DNA of 64,000 bases from NCBI GenBank assembly GCA_002104945.1, contig MCFH01000053.1, forward strand, positions 122,501 through 186,500, written 5' to 3'. Shown in pieces: positions 12,871 through 22,622 of the stretch. The notes beneath the pieces are model-generated. The model was not told the DNA's origin. It saw only the letters and a list, made by a program, of their open reading frames with translations, and did no database searches. The position numbers and the translations under genes are program-made. Every line of letters starts with the position of its first letter. The stretch's first letter is position 1. The DNA comes from Piromyces finnis. Its lineage: Eukaryota; Neocallimastigomycota; Neocallimastigomycetes; Neocallimastigales; Neocallimastigaceae.

Positions 12871-13290
12871 TTATTATTAATAATTAATTTAAAAATTTAT
12901 TTAAAATAAAAAATTGTAATAAATAATTGGAAGAAACAAATATAATATTTTGGGAGGTTGTTTAAAATAAATTTTTTCTTAAATAAATAAAATAATATTT
13001 TATTAAAATGCTAAATTAAAAAATTAATTAGTATATCAAAGCTTTTAAACCTTTTGAATAAGAATTTGATATGTTTGTTGTTGTATTTTGGTATATTCTT
13101 GAATATCAAGTTTTATGTAAAGTGTCATAAATATATTATATTTATGATAATTATTGTACAATAATTTAAATAATTTACAAATTAAAATATATAAAAAAAT
13201 TTCATATAAAAAGTATCATATATTATAGAATATGAGGATTAGGGTTTCAATTATTATATATATAAAATCTTATTTCTTACGAAAATAAAG
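12871..13290. other. AT-rich spacer between two non-coding islands
   Basis: No coding or structured content seen, apart from ggattaggg at 13236-13244, which is too short to interpret. Confidence 0.5.
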
Positions 13291-13708
13291 GGTTAGTTAT
13301 TAGTGGCTTGTGTTTAATCTAACCTTTTTAAATATTTATAAAGAAAAAGTTAAATATAATTTATCTTATTAGTCTTAAAAAACCCTCTTGGGAACGTGCC
13401 TTCATTTATTTAATAAATGTAGTTTCTCAAGGGGGTCTACTCATGCTCATGGTACTGAGAGAGTAGAAAGAATTAAATCCAAGTATTGCGCAATGGATGC
13501 TTGGTTAGTCTTTAAGGGAAAATTATTAGGACTAAGCTCATGGTACTGAGCGATTAAAAAACATTTTATTCATCGAATTTAAGTATTTGATGAATAAATT
13601 GAATGTTTGATATTCAGGTAAGTTTGTATAGTATTTAATTAGAAGAGTAATACATTTTGTTGCTGTATTTTTTCTTTTATTCATGTATTCATGTAGTACT
13701 ACTCTTCT
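13291..13708 (+). ncRNA. Cluster of consecutive stem-loops ahead of the LINE (candidate structured RNA or 5' UTR)
   Basis: Successive inverted repeats tile this stretch. SL0: GGTTAG/CTAACC (13291-13296, 13319-13324). SL1: a 13-bp stem with two G-U pairs (13382-13394 with 13424-13436) enclosing CATTTATT-T-AATAAATG (13403-13419). SL2: TCTACTC/GAGTAGA (13436-13442, 13461-13467) enclosing CTCA-TGGTAC-TGAG. SL3: CCAAGTAT/ATGCTTGG (13479-13486, 13497-13504). SL4: TTAGTCTT with AGGACTAA (13505-13512, 13528-13535). SL5: GCTCA-TGGTAC-TGAGC (13536-13551), whose tip is identical to SL2. SL6: TTTATTCATC/GATGAATAAA (13565-13574, 13589-13598). SL7: AGAAGAGTA...TACAT with ATGTA...TACTCTTCT (13641-13655, 13691-13708). 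SL3, SL4 and SL5 abut with no base between them. It may be the LINE 5' UTR or an independent RNA; strand is assumed to follow the LINE. Confidence 0.5.
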
Positions 13709-16700
13709 CTTGTAAGAATCCAATGTAGTCAACTTTAGCATTTGCATTGTATTTTTATATTCATGTAGCTATTGTTGTATTGTTCTTGTAAGAGACTGAT
13801 TCACTCTACATCATGTAAAAATACTATTCACAAGCTTTCTGGTGTCGACATTCTTGATTCAAATTTTTTACCAATTTAAATATTTAATGAAAAGTAAAGT
13901 CAAATAAGTTTAGTGTCAAAAGCGAATCGAATTTACTAACAACAAACCAAAACTAGAATTTTTAAAAAAAGTTAACAACTAGAATTCAAAAAAAAAAGAA
14001 ACTTTTAACAAAGCATCGTAACAATTTTTGTACTATCCAGTACTTTTAAGAAGAGAGAGAGAGACAGATTTTTTTCCATATACGTTATATTTATAATTTT
14101 TATTAGTATTTATTTTATATTCAATATTTTTTAATTAGAATTAATTATCATGTCAGTCCTTTATATTAAAGATAAGAATTATATCAGACGTGGTACCCGG
14201 TCTTATGGTATCCCCTTAGATGATATTCGCTCCTTCTTTATCCGTGGTATTCGGTCATGGTCAGTAAATATGCTATGGGAAAAACTCGAGGTTATTCTAG
14301 AAGATAAATTTAATTCAGTTATTAGTGTTAAATATTTTCAGACTTTCAATGATCACTTTTTCTTAGTCAAGGTTCATGGTTCATCAAAAGATTGTATTAA
14401 AATCTTACACATGTTAAAGAAGAAACTTTCAGTTACCTCAATTTCCTTTTCAGCTCGTAGTAGAAGGAATCACAAATACACTTTTTCCACACTCAAACGT
14501 AAAATTTTAGTTTCTAGTAAACATCAACATTCTATTCAACAATCATTTCAACAATCAGTTCAACAATCTCATCAACAATCCGATCTTCAACAAGATCTTC
14601 AACAAGATCTTCAACAAGTTTCCCATCATGAAAATATTCCAGATCTACAGCAAACACAATTTCAATCTCAACATTCAACAATTAATTCTAATAGTTCTAT
14701 CAACTCTGATAACAGTTCAATAGTTGATAGTTCTTCAGTTTCACAGCCATCTAGTAATAGTTCTACTTATTCCTCTGATGCATCATCCATTAATAATGAT
14801 GACTTTAATAATAGTAATAATAGCAACGATTCTTCCTCATCCTCATCCAACAAGCCTGATAACTTTTCTTTTTGTCTTAGTTGGAACACCAATGGGTGGA
14901 ATCACGAAAAGAGAGATAGTATTAGCTATTTCACAGCTATTTTCAAACCATTATTTTTATGTTTCCAAGAAACTGGTAATGGTTCTGGATCGAATACAGA
15001 TTATCCTTGTCGTGTTACTTTGCGAAACTATAGACACTTTTTCAAGAAAGCTGACGAATCAGTTCCAGGAATGAGAGGTTTATATTTAGGTTTTCACAAT
15101 TCGTGTCAAGCCTCACTTGAAAACTTCTCTGGAAAGTATATTATTTCTATTTATACTTTTAGTCTCTGGAATAGATTCAAATGCTCGATTGGAAATGTTT
15201 ATATGCCTCATAGTCATCACAACATCTATGTTGATCATGCAAAGTTAGAAGTTCGCTTGTGGTTACAAACTCATTCATCCCATCCATCGATTCTTGTTGG
15301 TGATTTTAATATGTCTAAAGTAAAATTATCCAACTGGTTATCAACTAATGGATTAGGAGATTGGGAAATTCTTCCGCTTAGAGGGTCTACTATCTCTTGG
15401 ACTCGAGGTGATCAATCTTCCGACATTGACCATGCTCTTATCAATTCGAAGATGAAAGATCTTATTCACTCTGGATCATTTATAAATAATTTTTATCCTG
15501 TATCAGACCATAAGCCACTTCTTATTAATGGTAAAATTATTCCTATGGAAGATTTTTCTAATGACTTTAATGTTCCTAAGAAAATTCTGAAATGGAATAG
15601 ATTAAAATGTATTGAGGAAAAGGAATCTATTCTTAGTCATAATAAATTCCAAATTCTTTCAGCAAAATTCAACGATCCTAATGTTTCTACAGATGAACTT
15701 TCCAAAGAATTTACTTCAACTGCTTTTTCAATTGCAGACGAGCTCAGTATTACCTCAGCAAATAATGTTATAAAGTCTTCATTTCATATTTCACAACAAA
15801 TTTTTAATCTCCAAAAAATCAAAATGAAGTTGTATAAGAGATTTAAAAAAGAAAGAATTTATGATATAGATGAATTTATTAAAAGAATTAAAATCTACCG
15901 TAAGCTCATTGATTACATCCACAAAAGATGTAATGAATTTAGGAAGCAAGAATATCTTCATTGGATTAAAACAGGATGTGAGTATATGAAGAGTCATAAT
16001 CCTAAGAAGGCCTGGAAATGGATCAAGAAAACTGCAAAAATTGGAAAAGATTCTTTCTTTATTGCTCAACCAATTAAAAATAAAAATGGAGAATTAGTTG
16101 TTGCTACGGAAGAACAACTAGAAGTGTGGCATGATCATTTCGAAAACCTTGCATCAGATCCAAGTGGTGTAAGTCTTGATTTAGAGCATTGGTATGAAGA
16201 ACCAATGAATAAACGTTTTTCACTTCCTATGCTTGATGAATGGGATATCAACCAAGATATTAGTATTGATGAAGTCAAGTCAGCTATCCTCTCTACTCCA
16301 AATTATAAAGCATCAGGTCCGGATGGTATTCCAATTGAATTTTACAAAGCATTAATTCCATCAAGTAATGATTCTAATAATGCTAAAGATAATAATTCTT
16401 CTGGTAATACCACTTCAGATAATGATGCTCATGGTTTAAATTTTATTCTTAAATTATTCAACCGTATTTGGGATGGAGACTTCCCCAACTCATGGAATGA
16501 ATCCAGTATTGTTTCTATTCCTAAGAAGGGAGATTTGACAGATTGTGATAACTATCGAGGTATATCACTTATCAATAATGGTATTAAGTTGATTTCCAAA
16601 ATTGTCACCACTAGAATCTCAGAATATGGTTTAAAGAATAATTTCATTAGACCTGAACAATTTGGTTTTCGAAAAAAGGAAGAAAGTATCAGTCTTTTCA

Positions 16701-18894
16701 TTTCAATCCAAGAAATATGCCGTAGACGTCAATTAGATAATAAAGAGACATATTTGGCCTTTTTAGATCTCAGGAAAGCATACGATTCAGTCCCAATCGG
16801 TAATATTCTCCATAAATTAGATTGTTTAGGAATCCGAGGTAAGAGTTTACAATTCATCAAAAATTTATATTTAACATCTAAGGCTAATGTCAAATTAGAT
16901 GGACAATTCTCGAAATCTTTTGATGTGAAGAAAGGAGTCCGTCAAGGTTGCCCTCTTTCTCCTATTCTCTTTAATCTCTTTATTAATGATATATTTAAAG
17001 AGTGCGAAGATCTAGGAGTCAGTTTAGGTGACACTCGATGCTGTGGTGGACTTTTTGTAGATAATATAGTTATTTGTGCTCCAACAAGAGGATACTTAAA
17101 AAAGATGCTTAGAAGAGTTAATGAATGGGCATTGTATAATGAAATGGAATTTGGTATCCAGAAGTGTTCAACGATGGTGATTCGTCCTGAATCAATAGAA
17201 AATCAGAACAAGAGAGATCCAACATTTTACTTAGCAGGACAACCCATTCCAACTACTGATTGTTATACTTATCTTGGTGTTCCATTTGATAAGAATTTGT
17301 CCCTTAAACCAGTAATTAAAACTCTTAATAACAAGGTTTTGAAAGGACTTTTCTCAGTCAGTAAATTCTTAAGAAATCCTAATATTCCTATTCCCTTCAA
17401 AAAACTAGTACTTAACTCACAAGTGATTAGCAGAGTTTCATACTTTGCACCATTACTTGGATCCAACAAAGCTAGGTCTAGGATTGCTCAGAAGCATGTT
17501 AACAATGGATTACGATGGGTTGCCGGAGTTCATAAAGCTGTATCGTTTATATCTTTATACTCTATCTCAAAAGATTTGAATATTCCTCCATTGTCAGCCA
17601 AATGTGCGTTAGCTCAGGTTAGATGTTTTAACAAATGGAAAAACTCGAATTGTATTATCTCACACCTTGTCAATTACATTCCTAAATTTAGAAAATACAC
17701 GTGGTGCAAATCAAGTAGGACACTTGATAAAAAACTAAAGAAGCATGGAGATGTTAAAGCAGTTAAAAACTTTTATTGGAAAGATCTCAAAGGGAATTCA
17801 ATCAAAGCGCAATATTATGATGATAATAAATTTATTGAAACTAAAGATTTTATTAAATTATGTTATGAATACCCAGAGTTTGCCTATGGCTTCTACTGGC
17901 TATTGAAAGCAAGAAGCGGATACAAGTTGGATGCTAGAGTTGCCAAAGCTGCTAAATTTGTTGATCCAGTTTGTCCTAACTACTGTCCATGTTGCAAGTG
18001 TGGAGATCAAAGTATTAAACATTGGTTATTAGATTGTCCAACATTTAGAGATATCCGTATTAAACATTATGATTCCATAGTCCAGCTACTAAATTTTTTC
18101 AGTCAACGTAATTCCAATAGTCCTATCAATAATAATGAAAATGTTAATATCAGTAGAGATAGCAATAACAGTAATAGTAATAATAACAATAGTAATAATA
18201 ACAATAGTAGTAATAGAAATAATAATATTAGTAATGATAGTTATAGTGATGATAATAATTCTAATTTAGATAGTAATTTAGTTAATGATAGTAATAGTTC
18301 TAATAATCCGGTGAATATTAATGTGTATGATTATTCTAGTGTGTGCAGTAAAATATTTAAATTCCTTCTTGGGGGAAGAAGTTTTAACAATATTAATTAC
18401 AATTCAAGGGAATGGAAAGAACTTTGTAAGCGTCAGATTCAATCTGGTACTAATGAAGGAACACCATTCTTGACGGTAACCGCGGAACTTCTAACCAAAA
18501 TCATGCCTTTTGTTATCGGCCAGCAATGGTCAATGTTCAAAAGGTTTGAAGCAACATCCAAGAGCGTTAATGCTGAAGAAACAGTAAGACAGGCCAGGAG
18601 GGCCAGCGCAACCAATGGAGATCATAATTTTGTTCCATGACAAAATTTTGATCTTTGGCTCGGTGTCCCATTGGAAGTCAAATACAATTATTATACTTTA
18701 GTATGATAGTGGCTTTCTTACTTTAATTAAAATTACTAGAATACATTATACCCAATTTTTATTCATTTGTGTTTATTTAAACATATTTTTTTTATATTTA
18801 ATTTTTTTATTACATGTATTATAATTTTAATTAAATTAATAATAAATTTTAAAATATTTGATGCCGTTAAAAAAAAAAAAAAAAAAAAAAAAAA
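13382..18894 (+). mobile_element. LINE (non-LTR retrotransposon), apparently near full length
   Basis: A single long ORF with apurinic-type endonuclease and reverse transcriptase, a 3' UTR of about 230 bases and a terminal A26 tail (18869-18894) mark a target-primed non-LTR element. Base composition of the ORF is far less AT-rich than the host spacers. The 5' boundary is uncertain; I place it at the start of the stem-loop cluster because composition changes there. I searched by eye for a target-site duplication using the bases after the A-tail (taaacttttttgtttc) and found no convincing match upstream, so the left end is provisional. Confidence 0.75.
14150..18640 (+). CDS. LINE polyprotein: endonuclease plus reverse transcriptase, 1496 aa
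   Basis: Drives target-primed reverse transcription of its own RNA. In order: an N-terminal domain of about 110 residues; a Gln-rich stretch (about 128-160) and a Ser/Asn-rich linker (to about 235); an endonuclease/exonuclease/phosphatase-type domain with N246 (NTNGW), E274 (QET), D385 and N387 (GDFN), and S452-D453-H454, all key residues present; a reverse transcriptase with D873 in FLDLRKAYDS, GVRQGCPLSP, and motif C at 969-972; a CCHC zinc-knuckle C1281-x2-C1284-x6-H1291-x4-C1296; an Asn/Ser-rich tail (about 1320-1390) and a short basic C-terminus. Motif C reads FVDN where active enzymes have F/Y-x-DD, so the second catalytic aspartate is replaced by asparagine. The frame is otherwise uninterrupted, which suggests a young copy. 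No RNase H domain seen. Confidence 0.93.
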   Translation: MSVLYIKDKNYIRRGTRSYGIPLDDIRSFFIRGIRSWSVNMLWEKLEVILEDKFNSVISVKYFQTFNDHFFLVKVHGSSKDCIKILHMLKKKLSVTSISFSARSRRNHKYTFSTLKRKILVSSKHQHSIQQSFQQSVQQSHQQSDLQQDLQQDLQQVSHHENIPDLQQTQFQSQHSTINSNSSINSDNSSIVDSSSVSQPSSNSSTYSSDASSINNDDFNNSNNSNDSSSSSSNKPDNFSFCLSWNTNGWNHEKRDSISYFTAIFKPLFLCFQETGNGSGSNTDYPCRVTLRNYRHFFKKADESVPGMRGLYLGFHNSCQASLENFSGKYIISIYTFSLWNRFKCSIGNVYMPHSHHNIYVDHAKLEVRLWLQTHSSHPSILVGDFNMSKVKLSNWLSTNGLGDWEILPLRGSTISWTRGDQSSDIDHALINSKMKDLIHSGSFINNFYPVSDHKPLLINGKIIPMEDFSNDFNVPKKILKWNRLKCIEEKESILSHNKFQILSAKFNDPNVSTDELSKEFTSTAFSIADELSITSANNVIKSSFHISQQIFNLQKIKMKLYKRFKKERIYDIDEFIKRIKIYRKLIDYIHKRCNEFRKQEYLHWIKTGCEYMKSHNPKKAWKWIKKTAKIGKDSFFIAQPIKNKNGELVVATEEQLEVWHDHFENLASDPSGVSLDLEHWYEEPMNKRFSLPMLDEWDINQDISIDEVKSAILSTPNYKASGPDGIPIEFYKALIPSSNDSNNAKDNNSSGNTTSDNDAHGLNFILKLFNRIWDGDFPNSWNESSIVSIPKKGDLTDCDNYRGISLINNGIKLISKIVTTRISEYGLKNNFIRPEQFGFRKKEESISLFISIQEICRRRQLDNKETYLAFLDLRKAYDSVPIGNILHKLDCLGIRGKSLQFIKNLYLTSKANVKLDGQFSKSFDVKKGVRQGCPLSPILFNLFINDIFKECEDLGVSLGDTRCCGGLFVDNIVICAPTRGYLKKMLRRVNEWALYNEMEFGIQKCSTMVIRPESIENQNKRDPTFYLAGQPIPTTDCYTYLGVPFDKNLSLKPVIKTLNNKVLKGLFSVSKFLRNPNIPIPFKKLVLNSQVISRVSYFAPLLGSNKARSRIAQKHVNNGLRWVAGVHKAVSFISLYSISKDLNIPPLSAKCALAQVRCFNKWKNSNCIISHLVNYIPKFRKYTWCKSSRTLDKKLKKHGDVKAVKNFYWKDLKGNSIKAQYYDDNKFIETKDFIKLCYEYPEFAYGFYWLLKARSGYKLDARVAKAAKFVDPVCPNYCPCCKCGDQSIKHWLLDCPTFRDIRIKHYDSIVQLLNFFSQRNSNSPINNNENVNISRDSNNSNSNNNNSNNNNSSNRNNNISNDSYSDDNNSNLDSNLVNDSNSSNNPVNINVYDYSSVCSKIFKFLLGGRSFNNINYNSREWKELCKRQIQSGTNEGTPFLTVTAELLTKIMPFVIGQQWSMFKRFEATSKSVNAEETVRQARRASATNGDHNFVP

Positions 18895-19363
18895 TAAACT
18901 TTTTTGTTTCAAACATTTTTTTAATTAATATTTTAAATATTTTATTAAACTAAGAAATAATAAGTAATATAATTTTTTTTATTTGTTGCTATTTATTATT
19001 TAATTAATAATACATTATTTTTTCTTGCTGTAGTTATTTTATTTATTCTTAAAATTATAAATTGTTGTTTTCTGATGTTAAGCATTCTATTAAAATAAGT
19101 AAATAAAAATTTTACTGTAATTTATATTTTAATTATTTTGAATTTTGAAAATACTTTATTTAAAATACATATTTCTTTTCCAAATATTATTTTTAAGTAA
19201 GAAAAAAAAATAAATACAAGTATATTTAATAAAAGATAAAAATGTAATAAATTAATGTTATTTCTATTAGTAATTTATTTTTTGATTTATTTTTAAAATT
19301 ATTTTATGTTATTAATTTAATTTAAAATGTACAAAAACTGCTAAGTTATCAGAATAAAATCTA
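18895..19363. other. AT-rich spacer after the LINE
   Basis: Host flank followed by the 3' UTR of the minus-strand receptor gene. Nothing else seen. Confidence 0.6.
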
Positions 19364-21961
19364 TTACATTTTTTCTGTTGCTAAATGAATACTTAAAATC
19401 TTTAACTGATTAGATGATCTGGAATAAATACTACCATTAACACTATATTCTGATTTAATTGTACTTACTCCTTTATTTGAATATGATGTATTAATTATTT
19501 TTGTTTCTTCATCAGGGTTATATACATCATTTTTATTAGAATCAAGTAAATATTTTATCATTTTTTCTTCTTCTGCAGCTTTTTTATTTTTTAATTTTTC
19601 CAAAAAAATTCTTACGATAAACATATAAATATGATTCATTAATATATAAATCAAGTTAATTATTATTTGTAGGGAGTAATGCAAATCAAAACTATTGATT
19701 GGAATAAAGTTAACAGTTGTTAATAGAAATTGAGAAATACCATCTATACACATAATAATAGCTAAAGCTCTTATATCATGATAAGATTTTTTAATATTCC
19801 ATTCAAAAAAGATAAATATACAGGTAAATATATACAACCACAAATTAAATATTACTTGAAAATTGGCAATATTACTACCTATAGGGTGTGAATTCAAACA
19901 TACACTAAAGTTTTTATCGTTTTCTAAAATAATATTAAGCTTTTCGAATGGTGATATAATAATCATTGCGATATTTGTTACAATTTGAACTGATAATATT
20001 ATTAAGATATAGAAAACTTTGTGGTTTTCAACCCATCTTGATATTTTATTATTTTTTGGAAAATTGATTATTAGTTTATAAAGGAGTGGTATAAAAAACA
20101 TACAACTACCAAATATCATTGCAACATGACTAAATAAACAACCTTTCTTTGTTGTTTCTCCAAAATTTCCAACTAATGATGTTAGATAAAAAAGTGATCC
20201 GAGTGAATAAACTATCCAAAGGTCTAAACTTAAAAATTGGAAATATTTTTTAAATCTTGGTATAAATAGTAATATATCTGAAGCTAATACCAAATAGAAA
20301 ATAAAAAGTATTAGTATAAAGAAAAATAATCCAAGGGTTGAATGATATGAAAAATAATATATTTTTGATATATTATTAATATCAATTAATATTTGTTTAG
20401 TTGTTTTTGTTGACTTTTCATTAAAAAGAAATTCTGAAAATATTTGAGGAAATTTGAATGAAAAATAGTCATACATTTCATTAATAATATCTGACTTTTG
20501 GATTGTATTAATTTCTTTTTTAATATTACAATCTAAAATCGAGCAAATTAAATCATCGTCATAAATAGTTTTTAATGGGCTATATAATTGAAATTTTTTT
20601 GCTATAATATCTTTTTGAATATATTCTGACATAAAATATTTTAAGACTGTAACGGAAGCATTTAAATTATCTTCAGAAATATCATTAAAAATTCCTATAT
20701 TTAAACTTTTGAGATATGAACTATTAATTCCTTCTTCTTTTCCAGGCAATAATGATTTATAAAAAATATTATTATTATTAGTAAAAGTGTTCCAATAATT
20801 AGAAAATATAACATTTCCAGATTCCAATAAATGTACATTATAACTATCATCAGATTGAAATATATCATCTAACAAAATATAAAAATTTTTAATATTTTAT
20901 TTAATATTATATTCATTAAAAAAAGCTATATATATTATTAATGGTTTTTATTATGATGTATTCAATATAAATATCTTTTTTAAAAAAATAGTCATTATTT
21001 CTTATTTACTTGATGAAACATTATCTTTTAAATATTTTAATTTATCTAATGCTTCAATAGCATTTTTACTAGTCAATTCAGGTATTGGTGATTCTTTGGA
21101 ATCTCTAAAGGAATAAATAAATTCATAAAAAGAATCTATCGCTTCTTCATTAGCTATTAACCAAATATATAAATATATTAAATAAGTATATATTAATATT
21201 AATTTAAATAGATAAATAATGAATATATAGTTATTAAAGTGACAAAATTATTTATTACGTGGAAAAGAACCATCATATCCAACTAACTCATTATTATCTT
21301 CATTCTCTAATATTTCTTTTGCAGTTGCTATTAAATCATCCCATTTGGTTGGTATTTTTTTTCCGTATTTTTCAAGTAGCTTTTTATTAGAATACAATAA
21401 TTTGAATTGTAAAAATAATGGCTTTATATGCATTTTATTGTTATATTAAAAGTTATAAAATTGTTAACTGATTTATTTTTGTAATATCAAATATATTAGT
21501 ATTTTAGAAAGGAAAAAAAAAAATACCAGTCCAAACCATTGTTCGTCATTTGTACCTAACTTTATAATTTCATTTGATGAATATAAATTGATTTCTTCTG
21601 ATAATTTATCGTTTAGACTATGTAAATAGGAAGAAAATCTTCTTATTTCTTCAGATTCAAATATGAATAAATCGTATTTATTGACTTTTTTCTCTAAAAG
21701 TATTTCAATATTTAATGAATAATCATTATTCTCATAAGTGATATTTTTTTCTGTAAATAAATCAAGATTTAAATGAATATCTAAATTTTGATCATCTGAA
21801 TATTTATTAAATTCATTAGTTATTTCGGTATATAAATCTCCAAATCCATCTAGTGAATTTGCTATAATATTAATATTTATAGCATTTATTAAATTTAAAA
21901 GGAAGGAAAAACTAAAAATCCATATATACGGAATAAAAAAATTATTTGAAAAAATTCTCAT
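19364..21961 (-). CDS. Class C-type seven-helix receptor with periplasmic-binding-protein-like ectodomain
   Basis: Predicted surface receptor that would sense a small molecule or sugar outside the cell. Four exons join in phase: 21527-21961, 21259-21421, 21010-21153, 19364-20868, giving 748 residues. It has an N-terminal signal segment (IWIFSFSFLLNLINA), then a family-1 solute-binding fold: QWFGL|PLFLQFKLLYSNKKLLEKYG, IPTKWDDLIATAKEIL, EEAIDSFYEFIYSFRDS and ESGNVIFSNYWN. Seven hydrophobic helices follow, from LGLFFFILILFIFYLVLAS through GCLFSHVAMIFGSCMFFIPLL to IYILMNHIYMFIVRIFLEKL, with a conserved-looking GCLFSH at helix 3 as in 7TM_3 receptors. The C-terminal cytosolic tail is about 75 residues, Ser/Asn/Lys-rich. 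Anaerobic fungi carry many proteins of this build. The ligand and G-protein coupling are unknown. Confidence 0.85.
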
Positions 21962-22622
21962 ATTTATAATTATTAAAAATATAAACTATTAACGTATCAA
22001 CTATAAAAAATGAATATTAAAGATAAATTATGAATTTATTTAACATTTATTATTTTTTATTTTATTTATTTTTTTTTTTAAATATAAATATGTATTTAAT
22101 AAATAAAAAAGTTTGTATACAAAAGAAATATTAAAACTTTTTTCCTTTCCTTTTTTTTAAAGAATTTTTCCTTAATTTTAATATTATATATAAATTCAAC
22201 TTTATATAAAAAGATAACATTTATAGTTTTTCAAAAAAAAAAAAAAAAAAAAATAGATATTTATTATCTCAATAATATTGAAAGATAAAAATAATATATA
22301 TGTTTAAACTTTATTATTTAGAAATATTCTTTAGTTATTTTATTATATAATAAATATAATTTACAGGATTAAAAATAATAATAAAATAAAAAGAAAGAAA
22401 AGGAAAAATTATTTTACTAAAATTGATGTTTTCTTATTTTTCTATTTATTAAAATTGTTATTATTTTTTATTTACATTAAAACTTAATTTAATATTGAAA
22501 GTTAATAAACTTAGAATTTTATACTAAAAAAAAAAAAATTAAAAGATATAAAGATATTCATGATATAATAAAAACATTAACAAATATTAAATAATATTAT
22601 GAAAAGATCAAACAATATTAAA
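21962..22622. other. AT-rich spacer
   Basis: Promoter and leader side of the receptor gene and 3' side of the RCC1 gene, with homopolymer runs (poly(A) near 22230-22252). No gene seen. Confidence 0.65.

Noticed and set aside
13236-13244. Telomere-like ggattaggg, possible telomerase RNA template
   Set aside because: Only one partial repeat unit; a template needs about one and a half repeats, and no further support is present.
13445-13551. CRISPR-like pair of direct repeats
   Set aside because: Only two copies, each a hairpin tip within larger stems, in a eukaryotic context.
14724-15074. Overlapping +strand ORF inside the LINE
   Set aside because: Shadow frame of the Ser/Asn-rich linker and endonuclease; no independent coding features.
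18895-18911. Target-site duplication of the LINE
   Set aside because: The bases after the A-tail resemble a stretch near 12973 only loosely, as expected in AT-rich DNA; not convincing.
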